Shown: positions 15,825-25,800 of the stretch, piece by piece
Numbering within the stretch: the stretch's first letter is position 1
Layout of the letters: every line of letters begins with the position of its first letter
Source of the DNA: Rivularia sp. PCC 7116
GTDB lineage: Bacteria > Cyanobacteriota > Cyanobacteriia > Cyanobacteriales > Nostocaceae
Assembly (NCBI RefSeq): GCF_000316665.1
Contig: NC_019678.1
Location: 3,968,001 to 4,032,000, forward strand
Direction: 5' to 3'
Length of the DNA: 64,000 nt
Notes under the pieces: generated by a model
What the model saw: the letters and a program-made list of their open reading frames with translations, nothing else
Database searches by the model: none
What the model was told of the DNA's origin: nothing
Position numbers and translations under genes: made by a program

Positions 15825-17255
15825 ATGAATCAAAACGTACTAAAGCTTATTTTTGATAAGTTATCATTTTTGCTTTTATTCGGCTTGTTGATGAATGGTT
15901 TACCAGCTTCAGCTTCTGAATTTGATACACTTTTATGTTTGGAGAAGTCTGGGAAAATAGCTAGAGATTCAGGGCGCGATCGCAATTATAGAAGATACTA
16001 CAATCGCGATGGGCATAGCGGTAGAGATGGGCGTAGTGGTAGAAATGGACGTAGCGGTAGAGACACTAACGTATTTGCTGATGGCTCCCCCGTAAGCTTT
16101 GATTTGTCTGGTAGAGATGGTGAAGACGGGGAAGATGGGGAAGACGGCGATCGCCCTCGTTGTCGTCGTAGGTATGGCAACAAAGTTAAGCGTAATATAC
16201 ATGCTGCGGATGGTGGAAAAGGTGGCGATGCTGGTAGCGGTGGCAATGGCGGAGATGGAGGTTTATTAACCGTTTATTACAGTAATATTGCTGATTTAAA
16301 AAGTATTTTAGTACGCAGCGAGGGAGGAGAAGGAGGACGCGGTGGACGCGGTGGTGATGGTGCAAGAGGTTGTCGCTGCCGCCGTCGTAGTTGGACTGTT
16401 GAATCCTGTAAGGGGAAAAAAGATACTGATAGTTATAAGTGTAAAAAGCGTAAATATAGATGTTATCGCGGTAGTGATGGACGCGACGGTTATGATGGTA
16501 AAGATGGACAAAGAGGAAATTTAGGAATTTTAAGTTTAGTTAAGGGAAAACAGCAGCTTGCTGTAGATAATCCTCAAGCAGTATTAAGTTTTTCTGAGCT
16601 AGAGGGTAAATCAATTCGTTTAACTAAAAATCGCTGGATTTCTCGTAATGGTGCTACTTCTTTATTAGCTCCTGGCTCGATAATTGCCGATACATATCGC
16701 GAATTTGATAAGCGTATAGAAAGAGATTTTCAAATAGTTTGGCGAGAAAATCAGCCAATCAGTAACTTTAGCAAAGCTAGAGTTAAATTGAATTTAAATA
16801 ACGACGGTAAAATTGAAGTTGATTCTCCTAAAAAATTGTGGCTGGATATTAGCAAAGAGCAAGAAAACGATTTAACCAAGTTAGTCGTTAATCATGCAAT
16901 ACCGGAAAAAGAAGTAACCGAATTAAAACCCGCTGATTTTGTCGGTAGCGGTGAAAACTTAACTGTCAGCATCGTAGATTTAGCAGGTAAATCAGATATT
17001 ATTAAAACTCGGTTTAAAGTAGAATACGAAGTCAGGGGTGACAATGGAGACGAATACGAAGCCGAAATTCCCCCAGAATTAGTAAACCAAGATTACAATC
17101 GTTTTACTTTAGCTTTGGGTAAATTACCAATTATTCCCAAAGAAGGATTAGAAATCGGCACAAAAGTTCGCATCAAAGTTACAGCAATTCGTTCCTTGGG
17201 TAATCGCTCCAAAACGCAAACAATTAAATGGAAAACAAGAGTACGGGAAAGATAG
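15825..17255 (+). CDS. secreted collagen-like (Gly-X-Y) protein with Cys-rich interruptions
   Basis: This 476-residue protein has a signal peptide (hydrophobic LLLFGLLMNG, cleavage after ASAS). A Gly-rich zone follows (about residues 55-235) with collagen-like runs (GRSGRNGRSGRD, DGEDGEDGEDGD, DGGKGGDAGSGG, DGRDGYDGKDGQ). Two Arg/Cys clusters (RPRCRRRYG and RGCRCRRRSW...KCKKRKYRCYRG) break these runs. The C-terminal 240 residues form a non-repetitive, probably beta-rich domain with charged Lys/Glu composition. Bacterial collagen-like proteins form surface or matrix triple helices; the Cys clusters could crosslink. No membrane anchor is visible. Out-of-phase ORFs across 15970-16520 are shadows of the Gly-rich coding. 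Confidence 0.82.
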   Translation: MNQNVLKLIFDKLSFLLLFGLLMNGLPASASEFDTLLCLEKSGKIARDSGRDRNYRRYYNRDGHSGRDGRSGRNGRSGRDTNVFADGSPVSFDLSGRDGEDGEDGEDGDRPRCRRRYGNKVKRNIHAADGGKGGDAGSGGNGGDGGLLTVYYSNIADLKSILVRSEGGEGGRGGRGGDGARGCRCRRRSWTVESCKGKKDTDSYKCKKRKYRCYRGSDGRDGYDGKDGQRGNLGILSLVKGKQQLAVDNPQAVLSFSELEGKSIRLTKNRWISRNGATSLLAPGSIIADTYREFDKRIERDFQIVWRENQPISNFSKARVKLNLNNDGKIEVDSPKKLWLDISKEQENDLTKLVVNHAIPEKEVTELKPADFVGSGENLTVSIVDLAGKSDIIKTRFKVEYEVRGDNGDEYEAEIPPELVNQDYNRFTLALGKLPIIPKEGLEIGTKVRIKVTAIRSLGNRSKTQTIKWKTRVRER

Positions 17256-17378
17256 TGAGCAGTGAGCAGTAATCAGTGAGCAGTGAGTTAGAAATTACCA
17301 ATTACCAATTACCAATTACCCATTACCTATTACCAATTCCCAATGCCCAATGCCCCATGCCCAATGCCCAATTCCCAT
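17256..17378. repeat. heptamer tandem arrays (GAGCAGT, ATTACCA, CCCAATG)
   Basis: This STRR-type block between convergent genes runs through three heptamer families in order: GAGCAGT, ATTACCA/ATTACCC and CCCAATG/CCCCATG. The same composite recurs at 19393-19597. Confidence 0.85.
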
Positions 17379-17379
17379 C

Positions 17380-18564
17380 TTAAAAAAAGTCCATCATCCA
17401 AGGAGAAGTACCTGAAAATATTTGAGTTGCGTTAGCAAGTGAATTTTCTGTGCCATCGAGTTTTCCTGCAAGCTTTAATTGTTGGGGTGAGAATAATCCC
17501 GCATACAAAGATGCTAATCCTCTAATATCTAGCTTTAATTCACCTTTACCACCTTTAGCAATCTTTCCGCTTCCCTTAGCAACCGACAAAATGAATTTGC
17601 CGTTATTTTCTGGTATCAAATCGTCAGTTATTTCCAAATGTAATTCAGTTTCAATTCCTGAAGAATAACCACGTGTGGATAATGCTTTTTCTACATTTAT
17701 TATCCGCAACATCCAACATTGCATAAACTTGATTTTGGCTGTTTGTTCGGGTAATAGTAATGCAAGATGATCGATTACAGAGCTACGCCAACGTATTTTA
17801 TCTATTTGAGAGCGATGATTGTTAAGGAATGACCAAAAAGTTTGTGCCGCTGCATTTGTAAGAACAACCCAATCCCTAACCCGTAAAATTGCACCGTCTT
17901 CTGCTGGATGTTGACTAAATATTATATAACCTTCGGGTTCTTCAGCAGAACCGATAAGATAAGCATAAATACTACCTTTATCGGGAGTCATGATTCGATG
18001 CCAAATCGGTTTAGCGCGATTTAGATGTCCATTAATATTTTTTGCCTGCTTTTCGTATAGTTCGTAAAAGATTTGAGAGTCTGTAGGAACAGCTTTCATT
18101 GGTAAAGGTTGTTCGCGAATTTGAATACTCTGTGCCGAAGCTTCCCAACCGTAAAAACTACCCCCCTGCTCGTATCCCAATTTACGATAAAGCCGTTGAG
18201 TTGTCGGATAAAGTACCGAGATAGCGATACCCTTTATATACAGTTCCTTGAGTGTCTGCTGCATTAAACTTAACGCCGCGCCTGTTCCCCGATATTCCGC
18301 AGCAATACCAACCCCAGCAATTCCCGTCATTTCAACGCTTTTGGCACCCCACCATTGCGCCATTGGCACAACCGCCAATCCACCAATCACTTCCTTATTC
18401 CGGTGGATGACACGTAAATTCTCTATCTCCATGAGTTCGATCCAACTTTCTTCTTCATCTGGAGAACTTAAAAAACATTGTCCTAAAATACTCCCAAACT
18501 GCCGAGCATCTTCCCAGTTACAATTATTACTGTATACAAATTCCGACTTCATTACATTTACCAT
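17380..18564 (-). CDS. GNAT family N-acetyltransferase, Eis-like
   Basis: This 394-residue protein has the length and layout of Eis-type acetyltransferases: an N-terminal GNAT domain with the acetyl-CoA loop VGIAAEYRGTGAA (about 85-100), a second GNAT-like domain (about 160-290) and a C-terminal SCP2-like sterol-carrier fold (about 295-394, with GELKLDIRGLASLYAGLFS). Eis proteins acetylate amines on aminoglycosides or protein lysines; the substrate here is unknown. Two close in-frame ATGs (codons 1 and 5) are possible starts. It ends against a heptamer array and is not in an operon. Confidence 0.85.
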   Translation of the reverse strand: MVNVMKSEFVYSNNCNWEDARQFGSILGQCFLSSPDEEESWIELMEIENLRVIHRNKEVIGGLAVVPMAQWWGAKSVEMTGIAGVGIAAEYRGTGAALSLMQQTLKELYIKGIAISVLYPTTQRLYRKLGYEQGGSFYGWEASAQSIQIREQPLPMKAVPTDSQIFYELYEKQAKNINGHLNRAKPIWHRIMTPDKGSIYAYLIGSAEEPEGYIIFSQHPAEDGAILRVRDWVVLTNAAAQTFWSFLNNHRSQIDKIRWRSSVIDHLALLLPEQTAKIKFMQCWMLRIINVEKALSTRGYSSGIETELHLEITDDLIPENNGKFILSVAKGSGKIAKGGKGELKLDIRGLASLYAGLFSPQQLKLAGKLDGTENSLANATQIFSGTSPWMMDFF

Positions 18565-18779
18565 ACATTCCCCATTTCAAAGAGTAGTATAGATAGATTG
18601 CATAAAGTCAAGATAGAAAATTACAATTTTGTAATTTATATAATCCTCTAAACAAATCCCCTTCTTGCTTTAACCTGTCTCTTAGTTGTCTTCGATCTAT
18701 CGTTACTTAGTTAGTTTTATTTGTGCCTAACTACTTAACAGATTCTTCTTTTTATTAACCCCTAACTTCCAACTCCCTT
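18565..18779. other. intergenic region
   Basis: This AT-rich spacer upstream of the acetyltransferase carries its promoter region, but no confident -35/-10 pair or repeat can be named. Confidence 0.3.
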
Positions 18780-19352
18780 TCATCTCATTCGCCAAAACAT
18801 AACGCTGCCGCCAATTGTACCGATAATCATTCCACCGACAATAATTGCAAACGTAAATCCAACGGGAATACCTAAAAAATTGAAGCCGAAGATAAAAGAG
18901 CTACCGTCAAATACAGCTAAAAACCAGCCGATGGTGACAAGGGAAATATTAGTCCAGTTATATAAAAGTTTGTAGTGATTTAATAGTAAAGCTGTAAAAA
19001 ATCCGCCGAGAGTACCACCTATAGTCATGCCAACAATCATACCTCTGCTAAAAATCTGACTTGAAGCATCCAGCAGAAACCATTGCCAGCCCAAAGTTAA
19101 ACCAGCCAGAAAACTAACTCCCCAAATCAAAGTTATTAAAGCAACATGAGATGGCTTAATAACAGTTTTAGTCCACATCAACACTATACCAATAGTCAAT
19201 CCTCCGATAGAACCGATAATGGCACCATAGCGGGTAAACTCAGACATAATATCCTGGGGATTGAGATGGTATGAAAGGTTTGATAAAAACAGAAAAAAAG
19301 TACCAATACTCAGAGCAACAGCCCAACCAAAGGCTATAAGGAATATTTTCAT
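18780..19352 (-). CDS. six-helix membrane protein of unknown function
   Basis: This 190-residue protein is almost wholly hydrophobic, with six predicted membrane helices. They look like three similar helix pairs: a Trp-containing first helix (IAFGWAVAL, ITLIWGVSF, VTIGWFLAV) and a Gly-rich second helix (GSIGGLTIGIVLMW, GMTIGGTLGGFFTAL, GGMIIGTIGGSVMFW). This internal threefold repetition suggests an origin by triplication. There are no charged catalytic residues in the membrane. The family is not recognised. It is divergent from the MATE transporter across a heptamer array. Confidence 0.7.
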   Translation of the reverse strand: MKIFLIAFGWAVALSIGTFFLFLSNLSYHLNPQDIMSEFTRYGAIIGSIGGLTIGIVLMWTKTVIKPSHVALITLIWGVSFLAGLTLGWQWFLLDASSQIFSRGMIVGMTIGGTLGGFFTALLLNHYKLLYNWTNISLVTIGWFLAVFDGSSFIFGFNFLGIPVGFTFAIIVGGMIIGTIGGSVMFWRMR

Positions 19353-19392
19353 TGTTTTTTAAATCGTGAATGAATTATCAGGGGATGGGGAG

Positions 19393-19597
19393 AGCAGTGA
19401 GCAGTGAGCAGTGAGCAGTGAGCAGTTAACAGTGAGCAGTTAACAGTGAGCAGTGAGCAGTGAGCAGTTAACAAGTGAGCAGTGAGCAGTGAGTTAGAAA
19501 TTACCCATTACCCATTACCAATTACCAATGCCCAATGCCCAATGCCCAATGCCCCATGCCCCATGCCCCATGCCCAATTCCCAATTACCAATTACTA
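19393..19597. repeat. long heptamer tandem array (GAGCAGT then ATTACCA/CCCAATG)
   Basis: More than 200 bases of perfect and near-perfect heptamers lie between divergent genes. GAGCAGT (with AACAGTT variants) comes first, then ATTACCA/ATTACCC, then CCCAATG/CCCCATG. The array ends only about 14 bases before the MATE start codon, so that gene's leader is made of repeat. Confidence 0.9.
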
Positions 19598-19610
19598 CTA
19601 ACTTTTATTT

Positions 19611-20969
19611 ATGAAACTGAGATTAACTGAAGGCGGTGTCGGCTCTACCTTGGTGAAGTTAACGATACCGATGGTGTGGGGTGTACTTGCGATAATTGCT
19701 TTTAATTTGGTAGATACATACTTCGTCGGGCAGTTGGGAACTGAGCCTTTAGCGGCGATGAGTTTTACGTTTCCCGTGGTGATGACTCTGGGTAGCTTAT
19801 CTATGGGCTTGGGTGTCGGGGCTTCTTCGGTGATTTCCCGCGCTATCGGAGAAGGCGATCGCCAACGGGTGAAAAAGTTTACAACTAATAGTTTGACTTT
19901 GGCGCTAACTGCGGTTGTAATTTTTGCGATTGCGGGTTTCTTTACTATCGATCCCTTGTTTACTGCTTTGGGTGCGAGTGCTGATGTGCTGCCATTGGTG
20001 CGCGACTATATGCAGATTTGGTACGTTGGTATGGTGTTTCTGGTAGTGCCGATGGTTGGTAATAGTGCAATTCGCGCTTCCGGGAATACGCTAACGCCAA
20101 GTTTAATTATGATATTTGCAGCAGCAATAAATATTGCTTTAGATCCTTTATTAATTTTGGGAATAGGCGGTTTTCCTCGTCTGGAGTTGCAGGGTGCAGC
20201 AATAGCCACGGTAGTTTCGAGAGGTACTACCTTGATTGCTGCTTTAGTTGTACTGCACTTCAGAGAAAAAATGCTGTATTTAAAGCTGCCAACTATTGAA
20301 GATACTTTATGGTGCTGGAGAGATATTTTATATGTGGGTTTGCCTGCTGCCGGTAGCAGTATGATTAATCCAATTTCTATTGGTGTAGTTACAAGTCTTT
20401 TGGCAGGTTTTGGTGCTGAAGCTGTTGCTGCTTTTGGTGTTGCATCGCGGATAGAATCCTTTTCATTGATTGCTGTGGTGGCATTATCATCTTCGATTGC
20501 ACCTTTTGTCGGGCAAAATTGGGGTGCGAAGAAGTATGCAAGGGTGGCTAAAGCTTTGCAGTTGAGTTTTCTATTTAGTTTATTTTGGGGATTAATGGCA
20601 GCAGGAGTTTTAGCAGCAACTGCGCCGACTTTAATTGCTTTCTTTAATCCAAATCCCGATATCGTTGCAATTGCTTCTCAATATCTATGGATTGTGCCTA
20701 TTAGTTATGCAGGTGCGGGAATTATTTTAATTGCGAGTTCGGCTTTTAATGCTTTAGGAAAACCCATACCTTCGGTAATAATGACAGTAACGCGAATGTT
20801 CGTACTGTATATTCCCTTAGCCTATTTTGGCGGCAGACTTTACGGAGTTAACGGCATATTTGCTGCTGCCTGTATTTCTAATTTAATTGTCGGAATCGGC
20901 GCTTATGTTTGGAATCAGAAAGTTTGTAGCAGTCGAAATGCTGAAAATATTGAGATAGTTCGGAGTTAA
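19611..20969 (+). CDS. MATE family efflux transporter
   Basis: This 452-residue integral membrane protein has the length and twelve-helix pattern of the MATE (multidrug and toxic compound extrusion) family. It shows the typical early motif FVGQLGTEPLAAMSFTFP, the ASSVISRAIGEGDR loop, and a pseudo-symmetric second half (AVAAFGVASRIESF, APFVGQNWGAKKY). MATE proteins exchange cationic compounds for H+ or Na+. It stands alone; no regulator is adjacent, the nearest being the MerR-TipAS gene 850 bases downstream. A HIP1 site lies inside the gene near 19856. Confidence 0.93.
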   Translation: MKLRLTEGGVGSTLVKLTIPMVWGVLAIIAFNLVDTYFVGQLGTEPLAAMSFTFPVVMTLGSLSMGLGVGASSVISRAIGEGDRQRVKKFTTNSLTLALTAVVIFAIAGFFTIDPLFTALGASADVLPLVRDYMQIWYVGMVFLVVPMVGNSAIRASGNTLTPSLIMIFAAAINIALDPLLILGIGGFPRLELQGAAIATVVSRGTTLIAALVVLHFREKMLYLKLPTIEDTLWCWRDILYVGLPAAGSSMINPISIGVVTSLLAGFGAEAVAAFGVASRIESFSLIAVVALSSSIAPFVGQNWGAKKYARVAKALQLSFLFSLFWGLMAAGVLAATAPTLIAFFNPNPDIVAIASQYLWIVPISYAGAGIILIASSAFNALGKPIPSVIMTVTRMFVLYIPLAYFGGRLYGVNGIFAAACISNLIVGIGAYVWNQKVCSSRNAENIEIVRS

Positions 20970-21077
20970 ATTATTTAAACAATATATTAGTTGGTAGTAG
21001 GGGCTTAAGCCCTTCTTTTTTTATTAGATGCAACCCGAGATAACTTGAAAATAAATCGCAATTTTGCTACTCATAAA

Positions 21078-21413
21078 TTAGCTTATTTCCTCAGAGTCAA
21101 AATCTCTATCATTTGGTCCCGGCATCCATTTAGGGGTATAAATAGGTGATTTTGCTTCGACTCTACCGACAATTGATGCTGCCGCACCGCAAACAATAAC
21201 TACTATTTGGGCAGCGTCTTGACCGTAGTTTACAGGTTCGGGTTTCTTTTGTACTATTGTATCGACATTGTTTCCTATAATCGGTGCAATTGCAGCGGTT
21301 GTTGTGAAAATAACACCCCAAAAAGTTTTGCTGCCAAATATGCTTTTTTTCTGTGAATGATTAGCTTTGGACTGTTGATTGTTTTGTTCTTGTGGATGGT
21401 TAAAAGCAGTCAT
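21078..21413 (-). CDS. small membrane protein, holin-like layout
   Basis: This 111-residue protein has a polar Gln/Asn/Lys-rich N-terminus (about 1-25), a hydrophobic helix (TFWGVIFTTTAAIAPIIG), a short loop, a second helix (DAAQIVVIVCGAAASIVG) and a charged tail with RVEAKSPIYTPKWMPGPND. Two helices with a loop and charged tail resemble phage holins or related small membrane proteins, but no lysin gene is adjacent. Function is unassigned. Confidence 0.6.
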   Translation of the reverse strand: MTAFNHPQEQNNQQSKANHSQKKSIFGSKTFWGVIFTTTAAIAPIIGNNVDTIVQKKPEPVNYGQDAAQIVVIVCGAAASIVGRVEAKSPIYTPKWMPGPNDRDFDSEEIS

Positions 21414-21823
21414 AGTTTTATTTTTTCACTCCAAGATAAATTAAGATAGTTAACTGATTGTTTGTGATTTAAACTTCACCGTGCAAACTCTCGTTTCGGA
21501 AAGATTTACGAAAATAATTTGATTTTTTTAAGTAGATGCACGGTGAAGAGTTTTGAGATACAAGTTCTTATAGGGATTGTTTGGCTGACTTATGCAGTTT
21601 GAACCTCACCCCTTCCCCTCTCCTTATCAAGAAGAGGAGTTGAGTGCCTTTATCAGCCTTCAACTCAACTGATAACTTGCAGCAGTATGCAGAAGTAGGG
21701 TGCGTTACACTCCGCAATAACACGCCCTACGATTTTTTTTCAAAACCCCTTGCACCTCACGTAACGTGAGGGTTTAGATTCAAGATGTCGTTAATAAAAG
21801 TCTTGAACAAAAGGTGAATAGTT
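21414..21823. repeat. intergenic region with dispersed repeats
   Basis: Bases about 21590-21690 hold an inverted, diverged copy of the 85-bp dispersed repeat seen at 14.5 and 51.4 kb (CCTCACCCCTTCCCCTCTCC then a pairing purine part and CAACTGATAACTTGC). Bases about 21695-21735 hold a GTAGGGTGCGTTAC / TAACACGCCCTAC hairpin repeat. ACTTCACCGTGCAAACTC near 21473 and GATGCACGGTGAAGAG near 21535 are partly complementary and flank 60 AT-rich bases. Confidence 0.55.
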
Positions 21824-22582
21824 ATGCAAACTTCTTGGAAAGTTGGCGAATTAGCTTCGCTGACTGGTTTAACTGTACGCACTCTTCATCATTACGATGA
21901 AATCAATCTTTTAAAGCCTTCTGAATATTCAAGTTCGGGACATCGTTTATATCGAGAAGAGGATATTATGCGACTGCAACAAATTCTTTCTTTAAGACAA
22001 TTGGGTTTTAGTTTAGAAGAAATTAAAAATTGCTTGCATAATCCCGATTTTTCAACAGTAAAGGTGATTCAATCCCATATTAATCAATTAAATCAACATA
22101 TAGAACTTCAGCAACAGCTAGCAAGACTGCTTAAAGGAATATCTGTTCATTTACAGGCTGAGGAAAAGGTTGATATAGACGATTTGATCAAAACAATTGA
22201 GGTTACAAAAATGTCTGAAGAATTATTTAATCAATATTACACCAAAGAACAGCGTCAATATTTAGAAGATCGCGCTCAAATGCTTGGCGAAGAAAAAATT
22301 CAACAGGGACAACAAGATTGGCAGGATTTGTTTGCAGCAGTAGAAGCAGAAATGAACAAAGGTACCGAACCAACCGACGCAAAAGTAATTGCTTTGGCTA
22401 AACGTTGGCAGGAATTAGTTGATAGTTTCACTGGCGGAAATCCTGGTGTTATGCAAGGTTTAAATAATATGGTGCAAGCGGAATATCCGACAATGCAGCA
22501 GCAATTTGGTTTTCCCGATGCTCGATTATTTGAGTATATTGCACAAGCTCAAGCAGCTATTGGTGAGATGAGGCTGCGTTGA
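21824..22582 (+). CDS. MerR family regulator with TipAS ligand domain
   Basis: This 252-residue protein has an N-terminal MerR winged helix (WKVGELASLTGLTVRTLHHYD, about 4-70), a dimerisation coiled coil (about 75-125) and a C-terminal TipAS domain (about 135-250, EQRQYLEDRAQ...WQELVDSFTGGNPGV). TipA-type regulators bind thiopeptide or other hydrophobic drugs and activate resistance genes. The ATG is preceded by AAAGGTGA at good spacing. No regulated exporter sits directly next to it; the MATE gene about 850 bases upstream is the nearest candidate target. Confidence 0.9.
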   Translation: MQTSWKVGELASLTGLTVRTLHHYDEINLLKPSEYSSSGHRLYREEDIMRLQQILSLRQLGFSLEEIKNCLHNPDFSTVKVIQSHINQLNQHIELQQQLARLLKGISVHLQAEEKVDIDDLIKTIEVTKMSEELFNQYYTKEQRQYLEDRAQMLGEEKIQQGQQDWQDLFAAVEAEMNKGTEPTDAKVIALAKRWQELVDSFTGGNPGVMQGLNNMVQAEYPTMQQQFGFPDARLFEYIAQAQAAIGEMRLR

Positions 22583-22599
22583 ATCATCTGCGTTAAATT

Positions 22600-22660
22600 G
22601 CCCTCAGCTGGAAGGCTGGGGCTACAGAAACGAAGCCCACCTTCGTGGGCTAAATAAAAA
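22600..22660. repeat. dispersed hairpin repeat after MerR gene
   Basis: CCTCAGCTGGAAGGCTGGGGCT and the stem AGCCCAC/GTGGGCT (about 22635-22650), followed by an A-rich tail, belong to a common cyanobacterial dispersed repeat. It may end the MerR transcript. Confidence 0.5.
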
Positions 22661-22815
22661 ATAAATCTAAAGACGGGGCACAGTGCTACGTCTCTTAAAC
22701 GTTGCATCAAACAAAATGTTATTTAGCAATATTTGTACTGCTAAATAACATTTCAAATAATATATTTTCTTTCCGCTAACGCGCTTTTTGCGAAATTGGG
22801 ATGCTCCCTATAAAT

Positions 22816-22873
22816 GGTTAGTAGTTGCGCTTTAGCGCCAAGCATATTTGGCGCTAAAGCGCAACTACTAACC
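22816..22873. repeat. perfect 26-bp inverted repeat with 6-base loop
   Basis: The left arm 22816-22841 and right arm 22848-22873 are exact reverse complements around GCATAT. It lies 10 bases beyond the stop of the minus-strand RTX/lipase gene and could form a strong hairpin in transcripts from either side, so it is a likely bidirectional 3' end although no T run is obvious. The palindromic ends (GGTTAGTAGTTGCGC) suggest a dispersed repeat or MITE-like unit. Confidence 0.85.
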
Positions 22874-22883
22874 TTGTTTCCGA

Positions 22884-25800
22884 TTAACTCACTTTTAATT
22901 CATCTTCATCCACAGCGACAAAATATTCTGGTTTCTGAATTTCTTCTATTTCCACATCTTCAACTAATGCTAAAAATTCAGAGTTAGCAATAATTGCTGT
23001 ATCTGTGGTACGACTAAATAATCCACTACGACGGCGGAATTCTTGGAAGCTTAATTGTCCGAATTCCAGATTAATTAAACCAATTTTATCGGTTCCTATT
23101 TGAAAATCTTCAATTGTATCGGCTTCATCTTTTGATTTACCACCGTCGCCAGGTTGAAATACAAATGTATCTATACCGGAGCCGCCGTCTAATTTATCTT
23201 TGCCTTTACCACCAAATAAAATATCGTCTTCGTCATTACCGATTAAAGTATCGTTACCAGATTCACCGAAGAATAAATCGTTTCCGTCTCCAGTATAGCG
23301 ACCATCACCACCAAAATTTAAGAACTCGGCACCGTTAATTTCTTGATTGATAAAACTACCAATAACTATATCGTCTTTCTTCCCAGTTTTAGCTTTACCA
23401 ATTAACAAAGTTGCAACATTCTCTTTATTAACGTCAATGATTCCTTTATAAGCACCATTGTCTTCTCGACGGATTAACAGTTCGTCAAAATCTTCTACAG
23501 GTAATTTATCGATGGATTCATAAGCTCTGATACCGAGCAAATCGCCAATTAAACCTTGCTGGTCAATTATATTATTAAAAGCTCTAACTACTCTACCGTG
23601 TTCGCTGCCAAAATCCGTAGCAAATTCCGAGATAGTACCGAAATCCATTTGAAAAGCTTCATCGGCAGTTACCGCTAATTCTGGATTTCCGGCAATGCTT
23701 TTTTCTCCTACATAGCTGCGGGAAAATACCGAAACGTCGGCGAATTTTTCCGGTGCTTGAGTTCCTTTTACTCTCCCATCTACGTCGTATATATCCTCAT
23801 TTGCATCGTCAAATAACGGGTTTTCATCCCGATTTCTCGCAGAAGGTGGATCTAAAGCAGTAATTGTTCTTGCACCTTCAGTATTACCCGCCAAAAAGTT
23901 ATTATTTTCTAACAACAGCCCGTCGCGGTAAATTCTTCCCATCTCTGAATTTACCAAAGAACCCAAACTATGACCAATTAAATTTAAACTCTCCGAAGCT
24001 TGTTGAGTGTCAATTCCATAAAAATCATTTAATGCCTTAACTGCAAATTCTGCAACCGGGCTAATCCAAGTAGCCGCTCGGAAATTTCCCTTACCAGGAA
24101 TCCCAAACTCGACTCCTAACGCTTCGGAATTATTATAAGCCGCTTCTCTCCAATCTAATAATAGAACGCGATCGCCTGGTTTTGTTTGAGCAATTTTTTG
24201 GGCGGTATTAGCTATTTTACCGTCTGGTGCATCATTCCAACCGTGGACTATCAACCAGGTTTGTTCGGCTTGTGCGGGGTTATTAACTTCTACAAAACCT
24301 ACTTTACGCGAACTAGGATTATTTCCTACAGTTTGGTTGAGTAAAACCCCTTCTTCGCTTCCTCCTGTAACAAATCCCTGTACTGCTAAATTTGAGTCAG
24401 TAAGATTTGGTGGTAAGGTATAAGGACCATTCACTCCGGTAATTGCATTGATTGTTGTTTGCGAACCCTCAGTTTGCAGCATCATGGTTTGATTGCTGCC
24501 TTTACCATCAGATGCAAGTTTGACGTTATAAGTAGTGCTGTTTGTTTCGACTTTAGTTGGTGTAATTTCTTGGATGTAACCAGCATCATCACCAATTTGA
24601 GTAACATTTATTTGATTGCTATTCTGAGGTATTGGTGAATTTAACGCTGCAATACTATTTGTTTGAGGTTTGGTAACGGTAAGTTCAAAATTTATCTCTT
24701 CATCTGGCTTCAAGAACACGTTTACCGTATCCAAAGATAAAGCAGAATCTTCGCTGCTATTTGTAGAAATAATATTACTCGTATCTTCGTCACCAATATT
24801 TAAAGTAGCTGTATTTTGATTTCCAAGAATTGCACCACCAGTCAAATTTACTAAAGATAAATTAACCGTTTCGCTACCTTCTTTTAAATCATCGCTGAAA
24901 ATAGGAATAGCGACATTTTTCTCAATTTCTCCGTCGGCGAAGTTAAGTGCAATAGGAGCATTATCAAAATCTTCCCCCGCAGTAGCAGTACCGTTGCTTA
25001 AATTAACAGTAGCGCTAACTTCTCCTAAATCTCCCTCGGTACGAATTACCTTAGCCGATAAAGTCGATATTCCCGATTCAAAAGTATTAAATTCAGATTT
25101 TTCAAATTCTAATTTACCAGGACTTTCATTCGGATTAATATTATTATTGCGAGCAAATTCAATTAACTGTTTCCCAGCTTCAGTTTCATCCCAGGTATTA
25201 GAATTATAATTATTTAAATCTTCAAAAGGAGTTGCCTTCCCTAGCGCACCTTTCACATGAAAAATAATATCGTTGTAATCGGTATCGGAATTTCCATCTA
25301 AACGTAAATCCTCCATTCCGAACACACCACCATCAATTGTTCCCTTTACCAACTGCATGATTTGAACTGCTTTGTCGGGGTTAGCTGATGATAAAGAAAA
25401 CAAAGGACGTTTATCGCCATCAACTGATGGATTCTCCAAAACATCTCGAAAATCACCTTGGGGAACTAACATCAAAGCAAAATTGTCCCCAGGGTTCATT
25501 TTAAAAGTTTGAATTCCCGAATAATCACCTTCATTTCTATCTTTTTCCCCTAACTCTCCCGTAAACTTCGCACCTTCAGAATCATCGTTGACAACAATAT
25601 AGCCATTTGTAGAATTACTCAAAACCCGACGAGCAGCTTCTTGAATGTATTCATCAGAGCCAGGATTTAAACCTTCCATCCCCGTCAAATTAAAAATTCC
25701 CAACTCGCTTTCATAACCTCCAGCATCAAACAAGAGATCAATGGTAAACTCACCTGTCGTATCAACGTTAAAAACACCATTATCTAATTGCGGTATAAGC

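Noticed and set aside
15969-16524. Overlapping frames in the Gly-rich region
   Set aside because: Gly/Asp/Arg-rich coding creates long frames in other phases; only the collagen-like frame has a signal peptide and a stable C-terminal domain.
19393-19597. Possible CRISPR array
   Set aside because: The units are 7-base heptamers in direct tandem with no spacers.
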